From positions 28,544,945 to 28,608,944 of the forward strand of contig OV884059.1 of assembly GCA_930367215.1 (NCBI GenBank): 64,000 nucleotides of DNA. Direction: 5' to 3'. The notes beneath the pieces are model-generated. The model saw only the letters and a program-made list of their open reading frames with translations. It was not told the origin of the DNA and searched no databases. Both the position numbers and the translations under genes were made by a program. This document shows, piece by piece, positions 33,700-45,110 of this stretch (positions are counted from its first letter, which is position 1; each line of letters begins with the position of its first letter). This stretch comes from Pollenia angustigena. Its lineage: Eukaryota; Arthropoda; Insecta; Diptera; Polleniidae.

Positions 33700-36208
33700 C
33701 CTAATAAAAATCTTAAGATAATTCTCTAAAAACTTTTTGTTTTTATTTTTACAATTAACGTTGTGCATTTTGGTTGAATCATTTTTTTAAAAAAATGCTG
33801 TAAACTCTGCATAAATATATGTCACGATATCTTTAAAACTAGAGCTGGTAGGGAAAAATTAATGATGCTATCGTCATAAGCAGGTATAAAGTACATAAGG
33901 ATCAGCTATTTTTATTTCAAAACATTAAAAAAACCCCATTAATCGTAAATTCACAATGTACATTTTGTGTCATTTATTTTGCAATACAACTAAAGAAATT
34001 TTTAAAATTAAAAAGTTCATTTTATTAAAAGAACAGTGTTTACACAAATGCAAAAATCAAAAAAACTTAAAATCAAACAGCTAATAACGAACCGTTTATG
34101 TGTATTTATTGTGTGTTGGTATTAGATCGAGTGTGGGTGTGTGTTTTGCTACTTATTATTACTTACAAATCTTTTGAATTTCTATTGTTAAGCATCTATA
34201 AATAAAAATTCAACAACAATATAATCCGCCATTATGTGTTCTTTTAAATCATTTTCATTTTTTTTTTTTTTGTCTTTCTTATTTTTGTTTTGGAAAATCC
34301 TAAATGTGAACTTAATACAAAGTGCACACAAAGTCCTTAATACAAAATGGTTGACAATTGTAACAGTGCTATTTAGCTTTTTTCTATGGATTCAAGTTGT
34401 TGCACATGATGGCTGGTGGTGGTGATGGTGATGGCTGCCGCAGTATGTTGTAAGTCGAATGAGTTGAAGCCTACAAAAACAAGAGGCAAGAAAAAAAGAA
34501 ATAGAAAAGAATAAAAACACCCAACAAATTACTCCAGCATGTCACCACTCAGTCAACAACTCTCTGGCAAAAATGTCGCATTAAACAAAAACACATATGT
34601 ATGTATGGAAGTTGGAATATGTTGCAAGAAAAACTACATTTGTTTTCTATTTGAGCCTGATGACGACTGTTGAAAGAAATTTGAAATCATTTCCAAAGGA
34701 TTTGACGAGAAGCTTGTTAATGATTTGTTGTGGGTTTGACGGGCGGGCGGGCGGTTGGTCGATCTGGATTGGGTTGGTTAGATTTGAAAAACAAAACAAA
34801 ATTTACGAATGACTGAATGTGCATGAATGAAGGCAAAAGACAAAAAGAAAAGAAAGAAATTAAAATTGAAATTGAAATACATCATAGTAGGCTAAAGCTA
34901 TACGTTAAAGGAGTACTTAGTGGGTTGGTTGGTTGATTGTTCGAATGTTTGAATTGAGAATGATGAAGCTCAAGTGCCACAATATGACGGATTCCTGATT
35001 TTAATTACTCAAAACTCTTGAACGTGTTCAAAGGTGGAAATGTGCGCAATATGCAAATTAATCTACTTCCTACAAAATATATTTATGTGAATTATGAACG
35101 CGTCAAGGACTTCTTTCTACAGCTATATTGTTCTTTGTATAATACACGACAACAACAACAACAACAATATGATAAGCCCACCGAAATACAGCAACAACAA
35201 CAAAAACAAGATGAAAAAATAAAAACCTCTGACAAAAGTTAAAGAGGCACACTCTTATAAACGTCGAGTACTGCTGCCTGTTATTCATTCATTCGTTAGC
35301 GGATTTGTCGAGGGTGCTATTGTCCCACAATGAGAAAGCTACATAATACCTTTACAAATACATTTTTAAACAAATTCGCACACACACACAAACACACACA
35401 CATATACTTATTTATAGTATAAAGTCATATACACAAATATATTCTACTTTTAAATCTCAATTAGAAAAATTTGAAGGATTTTACAATTCCTTTCCAAATT
35501 CGCTGCAGTATGCAATTCACTTAAGCCAAGCATGCCTCATAAAACAGCAACATCAACATTAAGATCAACATAACGTTGATTTGTTATACATATTTCTATT
35601 ACATACAACATAAATATACTTATGTATACAAACATATGTTTGTACTTTTTAATACACAAATGTTGTTATGTATGTGTGTGTGTAAAGATATTTGCATTTA
35701 TTTGTCTGCACTCTTATCTAAAATATGAAAATGCAAAAAATATTTATGTATACAATAGATTTCCTTTTATTTGCAAAATCTGCAGAAAAAGAAGAAATAA
35801 AAGAAAATTATAAAACGAGAAAAATATTGTACAAATTGACGTATTTATTATTATTCAATAAGAGTGTTTTTATATTTATGAGTGTGTGTGTGTGTGTGTG
35901 AGTATCCTTTATATATAATATAACTGTTTTGAATATCAGCATTTTTTATCATGTTTTTTTTTTAATTTCTAATGAAAGGAACTTGACTTGTATAAAAAGG
36001 AAATGAAAAAATAAATAACGGTCTAAACAGTGAAACTGTCAATTGATTAGAGACTTTTTTCATAAACTTTTTTTTACAAATGGGTGAATTTACACCGAGA
36101 AAAATTTCATTTATGCATATATCAAACCAATACTTCCCGAAAATCAAAGACTGAATTTTGAAAATCTTTTGATGTCCACATCGTTTTTTTAAAACTCATT
36201 TAATTTAA
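33700..36208. other. Simple-repeat-rich non-coding DNA
   Basis: Notable are (CAA)n at 35150-35167 and 35190-35205, (CA)n at 35381-35403, (TG)n at 35881-35901, TGG/TGATGG words at 34411-34435 and GGGC repeats at 34740-34754. Glutamine-rich open frames here come from the CAA runs. Confidence 0.55.
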
Positions 36209-36325
36209 CAATTATGAATAAAAATTCCCCGGGTGTTTTTTCCCTTTTCCCATTTTTACAATTGAATTAACATATGAAAAATGGGAAAAAGGAGAAAACT
36301 CCCGGGGAATTTTTATTCATAATTG
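36209..36325. mobile_element. 117-bp palindromic MITE
   Basis: CAATTATGAATAAAAATTCC with CCGGG at the left is matched at the right by CCCGGGGAATTTTTATTCAT with AATTG. Nearly the whole element is one hairpin (arms about 52 bases). Confidence 0.85.
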
Positions 36326-36458
36326 GGCTGTATGAAAATTTTCTCTCAGAAAGTCTGAGTTTATTGATGAGAATGAAGAGAATAATGGCATTTGTTCGTT
36401 ACCCCTCTCACCAATAAATTCAGACTTTCTGAAAGAAAACTTTTATAGTGTGAGCCCA
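36325..36458. mobile_element. TTTCTTTCAGAAAGTCT MITE, copy at 36 kb
   Basis: Inverted arms of about 33 bases: left GGGCTGTATGAAAATTTTCT with CTCAGAAAGTCTGA, right CAGACTTTCTGAAAGAAAAC with TTTTATAGTGTGAGCCC. It directly abuts the preceding palindrome. Relatives are at 15384 and 61219. Confidence 0.8.
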
Positions 36459-37691
36459 GACAAAAGGTAATCCTATTTACAGCTTCGGATCGATTTATTG
36501 TCATAAAACTTCTTCTTAAACCAAAAACGTATCACAATAATTGCAAATATCTTCGACTGAATAGAAGCGCAGGCAGGTTATTTTCAATCGATCGAAACAA
36601 ACAAAAGTAAAAGGGGCAATTTTAGGCTATAAAAAAGGAAGTTTTACTAAATGATACTTTACACCATCACACAAGTCTTACTTATTTTGATGGAAATACA
36701 ACTCTATCATGATAAGTAGTTGTTACTTTATTGAAAATTTTTAAACAATAATTAGACAAATAATCATTAGGAGACTGTGCTAACACCACAACCGATTATT
36801 TTGCCTTGTTGGCCAAACTTGTCCACATTTCTTTCTTTCTCACACTTGTTTTGATTAGACTTTGTTGTTCTTTTTTGACAAAGGTTAACAGTTAACAATA
36901 CATACCAACAACAAATGGAATTGTAAATCACCTGGTAAATCAATATGGCTCTTAATTGGCATTTAATTTTAGCATTGTAAACTGGATGATGTAGGATTGT
37001 AAAGATTTAACCTGAAGTTTAAGTAAATTTTTTTTATTAATTAGACTGTGCCAGTAAAACTTATTTAATACGTATTCGCGATATTTGCGATTAAAAAATT
37101 TTTATATTAATGTACCATAAAACGAAATTATTTTTATTTTTGGTATCATTTGTTCAATTTTAATCAAACCAACTCTGTTAAATACAATTATTCGTAATTC
37201 TTTTTCCGGGAAACACTTATTCCCCGAAGCTATAATTAATGACAATTTCTTTTTTGGTTATCATCGTTACAAACTTTGGCAAATTTTCTGTTTTCTTTTT
37301 AACACATTTCAATACAACAACAATAGGAATTTAACGATACGCATTTTTTCCGATACGATACCGAGACTCTAAAAGAAGTATCGGCGATACCGATGCTGAT
37401 ACGAATAAAGGTTAAATTAACAAAACTCAAGCAGAGCTGCAGTGGAAAATAGATGCGACAGAACTTATTTGAAAACTTAAGCATTTTTGGGCCATGTTCT
37501 TAAATTTTGGGTATAACATTTCATTCCGTCAGTAAACAAGCGAATATGCTTCTCTAGTTAAACAAGAAGATCTAAGGTATCTCTAGACTTCTTCTTTACC
37601 TGAACCGTAGGTTGGTGGCAGGATAATCCTTTTCCATATTTTCTTATAACATTTTCACAAACGCTCCAAAGGTCAGTTCTTGTAGACTTAT
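36459..37691. other. Non-coding DNA
   Basis: 37320-37420 contains ATACGATACCG/CGGTATCG words, also found at 38600-38680. This may mark the ends of an older 1.35 kb element into which the 37.69 kb MITE inserted, but I could not fix the ends. Confidence 0.4.
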
Positions 37692-37887
37692 CAGGGGCCA
37701 GATTCTGGCAGTCGTGATCGAGTAGTTTCTCGATTCGAAAGCAATTTAATAACTATGTAATTTCAGTCAATACTGAACGAATCGGAATTATTTTTTCATT
37801 CATGCAGTATTGACTGAAGGAATAAAAAATAAAATTGCTTTCGCATCGAGAAACTACTCGATCACGATTGCCAGAATCTGTCCCCAG
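37692..37887. mobile_element. Palindromic MITE, CTGGCAGTCGTGATCGAG family
   Basis: Left CAGGGGCCAGATTCTGGCAG with TCGTGATCGAGTAGTTTCTCG; the right arm is its complement ending CCAGAATCTGTCCCCAG. Inner arms hold CAGTCAATACTGAACGAATC and TTCATGCAGTATTGACTGA. Relatives: 43973-44364, 44365-44553 and 49155-49412. Confidence 0.85.
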
Positions 37888-39052
37888 AACTTGTACTAGG
37901 TGTTGGTGTGATTGTGTTTTCAACACTCGGAATGCAGAGTCATATTAAGTAGCTCAATAAGACATTTTCTCAACCAATTGTCTTTGAAATTTTCGAGCTT
38001 TGCGTCTCAATTCTTTCATTCATTGAAATCGCCTGTGTTGTTTGGGACTCTGAACTATGCTGCATCTCAGTTTATTTATTTATTGTATTTTCTAATAATG
38101 TTCAAAGACTGTTAACTAGCCGAATAGCGTCAGACATTGTAGCAGTGGCTTTGCTTATGGATTTTGTGGTCTCTTCGAATTAACCGAAAATTTCTAGAAA
38201 ATCATTTTTATTCTCACAAAAATTATTAAAAATGAGCAGAAAAATCTTAAAACGTGCAAATACATACAAGACTTATTAATGAGAAAACATTTTACTACTA
38301 TGCTGCAAAGCAAAACGGCTTAAGCTACCGGTTCACACCAAGCGTTTAATGCGTTAATGTTACACAGCAAACGCGTAGAATGTCTATACGAATCGAAAGT
38401 ATGAAGTAGGACTACTTTCTACTTCAGCATGCGTCTTAAAAAAAGGTTAAAAAATACCATACACATAGAAACTATTTACTATTCTGTTTGATTTTATGCA
38501 CTGTTTTTGAATGTGTTATTGCTCTTAGCTGTAATGCAAAAAATAAGCATTGAAAAGTAAACTATTTGTTAAAAAAAAAACTATAAAAGACGCATCGTCG
38601 TATCTCCAGTAAAATATCGTCGATACCATTATATCGGCAAATCCGAAGTATCGCCGATATATCGGTATCGGTGTTCGTTACTTCCATAATTTTTAGTAAC
38701 TACCAACAGTTGACGTCGACCGCAACGTTTGCCTGTCATTTACGTACGAGTAACGAGGCCTTATTAAGTTTTTTAAAACACAAACCCGACATTTTTTCAG
38801 TTTAATTAACTGATGTTGACAATCGAGTGATATCGTATAGAAATAAAAATAATTACGGTCTGATTTCGTGTAGGTGACAAAACCACCAACGAGTGGTTGA
38901 AATCATATCTATACAAAGTTGACAATATTAGCACATGACCCCATTCTACATTGCTAGTGATAAAGTTAAAGAGTTCTCGCCACGTAATTCTCTTACGTGA
39001 GTAAGAGTACAGAAACCTTAAATCCTAAGGGTTACTGGTTCCTGCATAGTCA
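37888..39052. other. Non-coding DNA
   Basis: 38330-38440 shares words with 9280-9400. 38620-38680 has nested GATATATCGG/CCGATATATCG palindromes. No gene. Confidence 0.4.
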
Positions 39053-39884
39053 CACTGATAGAAAAAGCGTCATAACGCTGATGTATTTTGACATCAGTAC
39101 TATGACAAATGTCTTCGTTGTTGACTCATGACACTTATCATCATTGTGATGCCAGCCCTGACATCACTTGGCCCAACTGGCATCAGGGTCAAAAATTAAA
39201 ATTGTGTCATCAATGGGATGACACATCCAGAATCACAGAAATGACGAATTGGAGTCAGTTTTATAAAACATGTCATCAGTGCAATGACACAGTAACATCG
39301 AAAAAAGAACCCATTAGCAAATGACGAATTGGAGTCAATTTTATAAAATATGTCATCAGTGCGATGACACAGCAACTTCGGAGAAAGAAATCATTAGCAT
39401 AAATTAAATGACAAACTTCATTAAATTGAGGGAAAGGCTTAAGTCAAAGTGGGAGAGTATTATTATTTACTTAAACGTTTCACATGTTTGTTTCACTTGA
39501 GTTGTATTCCGCCATTTTTTTACTGAAGAACTCTCAATAATACGACACCAGAAGAATGTCGAATTAGGTTTTCGTAATCATTCTACATTGAAAATTTATG
39601 TAGTTAACAAAACTAATTTAAACAAATAGAATGTGGGAATTTTTGCTTCTTATTTTACACTTTAAACATAAAAATAATGTTAATAATACGCAAAATGTGG
39701 CATCGAATTGATGTCACTATAGTTATAGTATAGATGACGCGTAAAATATGACAAAATTGTATGATGACGTTCCTCATTGGATTAATGTCACGTTTTGACA
39801 CATTGATGCCATTTGTAATAACATTGATGTCACAATTCTGATGTAAGGGCATCATTAATATGAAAATTCATTTTTTTATCAGTG
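39053..39884. mobile_element. 832-bp element, CACTGATAGAAAAA ends
   Basis: CACTGATAGAAAAAGCGTCA at 39053 and TGAATTTTTTTATCAGTG-type right end at 39884 are inverted; both flanks read CA. Direct repeats of an 80-bp block lie at 39241-39400 (ATGACGAATTGGAGTCA twice). TGATGTCA/TGACATCA words are abundant. 39440-39670 is a core also present in other elements. A reverse partial copy is at about 55175-55535 and an end fragment at 52947. Confidence 0.75.
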
Positions 39885-41463
39885 CAGATAGGTTTATGTT
39901 CAGCAATCTGCCAACTTTAAGTCCAAGATAAGCTTAAGTATTGAAGTACAATGTGAGAAGGAAGAAGTTTCTAATGGCAAATTACCTCGCAACTGAAAAA
40001 CCAAATCATGAAAATCAAGAAAAATTCTTGAGCTATTCCCCCCAAAAAATTTTAGTATATTTCACTCTAACGGCCGTTCAGGTTGTTTTTTTTTTCTTGT
40101 TTATACAATTTTTTAAACTTCCCTTAAATAAACCAAAATATTTCTCTACATGTACAGTGATGATGACGCTGTTTGTTTTGCAGCCACTTGATGGTATATA
40201 CACAGTTTTATGCCATTAAGTAACGGAAATGTAAATAAAACATCAAACACCATTCGTGCACTTTATGGTGTAGTAAAGTTAGAAGTTGTATTTATGAAAT
40301 CCTGATAAGAGACTTACAGGTTATTCACAGAAATCAACCTCTCACCCACCCATCAATGCGAACCAATCTATTGCTACAAACACACTAAGCAAATACCTCT
40401 GATATCACATAGAATTTTCGTTGGATATATTCAACAAATATAAAAATCTTTTTAGAGGAGTAAATTCTTATTCCGTGATTTACAACGTAAGTCCTTTTAT
40501 TTTTCGTACTCTTATACGTATAATTTAAGCTGATGATGATGATAATGATGTTGGAATATTTTCAATTTTATTTCAAGAACTTAACCCACCCACCCACATA
40601 TCTAACCAACCATCCATCTATCCATCGACATTCATTCACTCATTTATGTTGCTGACAATGCTTCGTTGAACTAATTGCAAGCTTCTTAGACTGTGCATTA
40701 CACTTATTAAACATAATGAGAGGTTTCATATTCAGCACAATAACTTGAGTTGATTTGCTATTGCCGTTGCTGTTGTTCTTGTTGTTAATCATGTTGAGTG
40801 ATGTGATTGTACGTTTAAAGAAAAAAAAACAAAAAAGATGACAACAAAGAAAAACAAAATGGCGACATCTATTATCGATAACTTTGATTATTAACGTAGA
40901 ACACTTAAAGGGATTCATTTTTTAAATAAAAAACACATTGCGACAAATAGTTTTTATGTTTGCAATTAAATGGTTAAGTTTTTTGCAAAAAGAGTTTTTG
41001 AAGCAATCAAACATTTTAATGGAGAAAAGTATAACGAACATTTTTATTTAAAGAATCCCTGTTTACTCTGCCGAGAAAATGGTTTGTAATACTTATGCTT
41101 GAAACACAACTAGGACGAACGACGAATTATTCGTAACGAATATCGTTAACTAAAACGCAAAATGCCCTAACAAACCAAAAATTACAAAAATAAGCGATTT
41201 TATTAACAAAAACAAACGGCCCAACAACAAAAGATTATGTCGAGCCCTAATAGCAAAAATGATGTAACCAACAAAAATAAAATTTTACAGGAGAAGCCTA
41301 GAGTATCGCTTGAAATTGATTTTGCTCTTATTTCGTAACGGTACTTCCCAGAGATATAAGATTATGCAAATGATCAAAAATTTTCGATTTTCATCAAAAA
41401 ACAAAAATCTAAAATGTTGTTGGTTACAACATTTTTGCTATTAGGGCTCATTATTATAAACAC
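39885..41463. other. Non-coding DNA
   Basis: 41239-41455 is a diverged relative of the 1.5-1.95 kb repeat. 40550-40640 is rich in CCCACCCA/CCATCCAT words. Nothing coding is supported. Confidence 0.45.
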
Positions 41464-41819
41464 TAAAAGACCTAACGAACAGTTTGCGTAATATGCAACA
41501 TAGTGAATTATCAAAACAGCTGGTAGGTTTTACAAGAAAACTAAATTATAAACAGTTTTGGGCGACTTATAATTTTATCATTTTAAATAGTTTTTTGTTT
41601 CTCCTGTAAAATTTTTAAAATAATGCGAAGACCGAAATTCGTAAAAGACCTAACGAACAGTTTGCGTAATATGCAACATAGTGAATTATCAAAAAAGCTG
41701 GTAGGTTTTACAAGAAAACTAAATTATAAACAAATTTGGGCGACTCATAATTTTATCATTTTAAATAGTTTTTTGTTTCTCCTGTAAAATTTTTAAAATA
41801 ATGCGAAGACCGAAATTCG
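41464..41819. repeat. Tandem duplication, two copies of 178 bp
   Basis: Copy 1 (41464-41641) and copy 2 (41642-41819) differ at only a few positions (for example AACAGTTTTGGGCGACTTAT against AACAAATTTGGGCGACTCAT). No coding function. The boundary falls at GTAAAAGACC/GTAGGTC. Confidence 0.95.
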
Positions 41820-41957
41820 TAGGTCATCATGAGCAGACGAACGAAGGATAAATCAGTACTGGGTGACCATGTTTGGTTTTAAGTTAAAAAGTTACTTTTA
41901 CTTTGATAATTGTATTTTTTTTATTTTTTAGTAATTGAAATAAAAATGCAAAGTAGT

Positions 41958-42368
41958 TACCCAGCGGTAAATATTGAAAGGACTGCATATTGCAGGCCTT
42001 TTTGAAGCCCTCTATATTCCTTTCGAAGAGATTCACTTCGTATGATATCCTGCCTTCAGAAGAATGTCTTCTAGAGGGTATAAATTTCTTTCTAAAAGAC
42101 CTTCCAAAGTATTCGGTACACATTCGTTACTCACTTCTTTAAGATGGGAGAAAGGAAGTGATTCAGTTTTATTTATTTTTAGTGTCCTTTCTTATTCCCT
42201 TCTTTAGGAAGGGATCGAAGTTAATTTTAAAGGCAGTGTGGAAGAGCTTACTCCCAATTACAATCTTTGTAAAAAATAAATAAGTATGGAATGCGGTGGG
42301 GAGGCCTTGTGACTACTTAATAAGGCTTTTAATTATGCCACTTTACTCATTCAAGTTACCGCTGGGTA
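41958..42368. mobile_element. 411-bp MITE with TACCCAGCGGTAA ends (uninterrupted)
   Basis: The left TACCCAGCGGTAA and right TTACCGCTGGGTA are perfect 13-bp inverted repeats. The interior has GGCCTTTTTGAAGCCCTCTA, CTGCCTTCAGAA, GATTCAGTTTTATTTATTTT and CTTGCTCCCAAT-like words in the same order as 53139-55089, which is the interrupted copy. Confidence 0.88.
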
Positions 42369-42528
42369 GCTATAAAAAAGTTTTTAGTTGTGTTTTGGTT
42401 AATGTTTTATTTTTTAAAGATTATTTTTTAATACACTATTTCTCTCTTTTTACACAAACAGCAAAAAAAAACTTTCTCGATTAAAAAAGCTGTTGGCTAT
42501 TCGTTATTCTGCTTCAAACGTTATATTC

Positions 42529-42901
42529 CCTGCAAATAAAATTGGACCACCTGATCCATTTTGATAAAATGGACTACTCCTTGGACTGGTCCGATGTAAT
42601 GCAAGCATGGACCATGTCATTGTTAAAAAGTGTTTGTAGTGAGACGACATGTCTTCGTTTTTTAACGACATGCTTTCGTTTTTAAACGACTTCAAAACTA
42701 ATCCTCTTGAGTATACAATGGAGTAGTTTTAAAACTACTCCTAAGAAGCCCAAAGGTGGGTTATATGGTCCTGCCCTAGGACATCGTAATGTTAAATAGA
42801 CCATGTTTTTTCCATACGTTTGGGTTACTTTTGGACTAGTCCTGGTCCCTTGTGGGCTTCTCTTTACACGCGTGTTTGGACTGGTCCTATTATTTGCAGG
42901 G
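42529..42901. mobile_element. 373-bp inverted-repeat element, piggyBac-like ends
   Basis: CCCTGCAAATAAAATTGGAC at the left is mirrored by GGACTGGTCCTATTATTTGC with AGGG at the right, followed by TTAA. CCC ends and a TTAA target are typical of piggyBac elements, but the left flank reads TATT, so the assignment is tentative. The interior has GGACTAGTCC/GGACCATG words and no frame. Confidence 0.6.
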
Positions 42902-43863
42902 TTAATACAGCGACTTGGGCGACGTCGTTCGTCCCAATTGTGTTTCGAGCTTTAGTCTTAACAAACTTATTCCTAACATTCCAGCTACCTCCCACTTAAA
43001 GTAAAGACTTTAAAACGTTTGCTACATATTTGCTGTCTTTGGAAAACTTTTATTTAGAAAGTTTTACAAATACAAGGACAGAAGTATCTTTCACAAACTG
43101 TTTATACCCAACCAACACAGGAGGTTTAATTTCGAATTGAAAATTATTGGAAATCAAATCCTTTCTAAAATGACAAACGTTTGAAAAAGAATAATTTAAA
43201 AAACGTAGCTTTTCAAAAGCTTTCAACAAAAAAGGGAAATTATTTTCAATTTGAGAATTGCAATTTTTTCAACTCGCTTTTAAGCGTTATTCTCAAATGT
43301 TTTCCAAATGTAACACAGTGTGGATCGTAATTCATATTTCTTTAATTTTTACTTAATATAAATTCATTTTTTACTATTATAAACTACGGTTTCGATTCCC
43401 GCCAGAGACGCTGGTCTGTTTGACTACAGCGGGCTGAAGGTCTTAGTTAGTTACTGTTGCCACAGAGCCACAGAGTCCGATTCATTTGCGAGGGCAACTT
43501 TCGAAGAAAGAGAAAGAGAGCGTATTTTGGTAGGGAAGTGGCAGGCAATGTGTAAAAACAGGCCGCTACAATCAACATAAATTGCGTGATCAAAACAAAA
43601 ATGCAAAAAAAGGCAGCTTTCGAAGAAAAAGACAGAAAAAAAAACACAAAATTTTCTGTCTCGTGACGCCTCTGTGTGGTCTATGCTATACTATAAAAAA
43701 AATATGAGTTAAACATTCATGCACCATCGCTGCAGCTAAAATATCGTTCTCTCTATTCTAAAATTCTTGAAAAGTGAAACTCCTTCTTTTTCTGCGTTGC
43801 ACCTCGATACAACAAACTAATAATATCTAAACTTTTTATCTTCTTATTCCCATCCTCACTTAT
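42902..43863. other. Non-coding DNA
   Basis: At 43389 GGTTTCGATTCCCGCC resembles a tRNA B box, perhaps the edge of a SINE, but no A box is found upstream. 43490-43650 has GAAAGAGAAAGAGAG-like purine runs. Confidence 0.4.
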
Positions 43864-43972
43864 CAGGCCTGTCACAGACATCAATTCCGATCGAAAATGA
43901 TTTCGTTTTATGTGAAGCAAGATACGAAATCACTTCCACTTTCAATCGGAATTGATTTCTGTGACAGGCCTG
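43864..43972. mobile_element. 109-bp palindromic MITE, CAGGCCTGTCACAGA ends
   Basis: CAGGCCTGTCACAGACATCA with ATTCCGAT is mirrored by ATCGGAATTGATTTCTGTGA with CAGGCCTG. A partial second copy at 44061-44150 arises from the tandem duplication below. Confidence 0.82.
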
Positions 43973-44238
43973 GGGCCTAATTCTGGCAGTCGTGATCGAG
44001 TACTTTCTCGATTCCAAAGCAATTTTATTTCTAATTCTTTCAGTCGATACTGAATGAATCAATTCCGATCGAAAATGATTTCGTTTTATGTGAAGCAAGA
44101 TACGAAATCACTTCCACTTTCAATCGGAATTGATTTCTGTGACAGGCCTGGGGCCTAATTCTGGCAGTCGTGATCGAGTACTTTCTCGATTCCAAAGCAA
44201 TTTTATTTCTAATTCTTTCAGTCGATACTGAATGAATC
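43883..44238. repeat. Tandem duplication of 178 bp spanning two MITEs
   Basis: 43883-44060 and 44061-44238 are identical or nearly so by eye. The unit starts inside the CAGGCCTGTCACAGA palindrome and ends inside the CTGGCAGTCGTGATCGAG MITE, so it was duplicated after both were in place. Confidence 0.95.
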
Positions 44239-44553
44239 GAAATTAGTGCTTTACAACACTGAAAAAATAGTTCTGATTCGTTCAGTATTGACTAAAATAA
44301 TTAGAAATTAAATTGCTTTCGAATCGAGAAAGTAATCGATCACAACTGCCAGAATTAGGCCCCTGATTTTATTTCAGTCGATACTGAACGAATCGAAATT
44401 ATTTTTTTCAGTATTGTGAAACTCAAATGAATGCTTTACAATACTGAAGAAATAATTCCGATTTCTTCAGTATTGACTGAAATATTTAGATATTAAACTG
44501 CTTTCGAATCGGTAAAATACTCGATCACAACTGCCAGAATCAAGCCCCAGGTC
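43973..44553. mobile_element. CTGGCAGTCGTGATCGAG MITE, two adjacent copies
   Basis: The first copy runs from GGGGCCTAATTCTGGCAG at 43973 to the complement ending near 44364 and is enlarged by the 178-bp duplication. The second runs to GCCAGAATCAAGCCCCAGG at about 44553 and lacks its left arm tip. Both contain CAGTCGATACTGAA and its inverse around the centre. Confidence 0.8.
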
Positions 44554-44562
44554 CCTGATAAA

Positions 44563-45110
44563 GGGTGTCCAGAAATTATAATTTTAATAAAAAAAAAAGA
44601 GTTTTTTTGAGATATTAAAAATAGTTTTATTTTAGTTTATTTCAAATAGGTTCCGGCTAAATGTGTTATGTCGGTCAAGTGACCCCATCTACTGACTCGC
44701 AGGCTCCCAATCTTTTACCAAAATGCTCGAATACGTTTTTCAATAAACTGTTGTCAATGGTTGATATCTGCTGGATTATATTTTTTTAAGTTTTTGAATT
44801 GTTGTGGGATAATTGCTATACACTTTCGATTTCAAAAAATCCCATAAAAAATAGGCTAAAGGTGTCAAATTGCAAGATCTTCTTGGACAATTCACTTCTC
44901 CTCTTTAAGAAATAATGCGAACTTCGAACTTTTCTTTCAAAAGATCCATTGTTTCTCTTGTTGTGTGGCAAGTAACACCATCCTCTTGAAATTACATATT
45001 CTCTTCATAGAAATCATTAATTGTCCACAACAAAAAGCTTTGGATCATCTATCTCCCTGTAGAGATTTCCATTGACCGATGATACCTGCAATTTGGAAAC
45101 CCTTTAGTTA
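44563..45110 (-). mobile_element. Tc1/mariner-superfamily transposon remnant
   Basis: The left boundary GGGTGTCCAGAAATTATA (44563) resembles a mariner terminal repeat. The carboxy-terminal half of a DDE transposase lies on the minus strand. The right half, the opposite terminal repeat and the amino-terminal DNA-binding domain are missing. Confidence 0.7.
44675..45105 (-). pseudogene. Mariner-like transposase, carboxy-terminal part, dead
   Basis: The transposase would cut and rejoin transposon ends. Reading leftward from 45105: LQVSSVNGNLYREIDDPKLF, two stops, then FQEDGVTCHTTRETMDLLKE, a stop after VRIIS, RGEVNCPRRSCNLTPLAYFL with WDFLKSKVY, and finally FEHFGKRLGACESVDGVT with TGA at 44675-44677. 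The segments correspond to the second catalytic Asp region (QxDG) and the third acidic region. In relatives the latter is usually LTPLDFFLW; here the Asp position is Ala. At least three stops, one shift (about 44785) and the lost catalytic residue show it is inactive. The exact DD(x)D/E subgroup is not assigned. Confidence 0.75.

Noticed and set aside
34640..34665. CTGATGA...GAAA as another hammerhead
   Set aside because: The intervening bases cannot form stem II and there is no matching stem I.
35018..35242. Glutamine-rich open frame
   Set aside because: Produced by CAA microsatellites; the opposite strand gives an equally long Val-rich frame.
35881..35901. Possible CRISPR or satellite array
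   Set aside because: It is a plain TG microsatellite; no spaced repeat array of CRISPR type exists in the window.
37325..38690. A 1.36 kb element with GATACCGATA-type ends
   Set aside because: The proposed ends do not match well and no target duplication could be found.
43389..43404. GGTTTCGATTCCCGCC as a tRNA-derived SINE B box
   Set aside because: No A box upstream and no second copy in the window to define a SINE.
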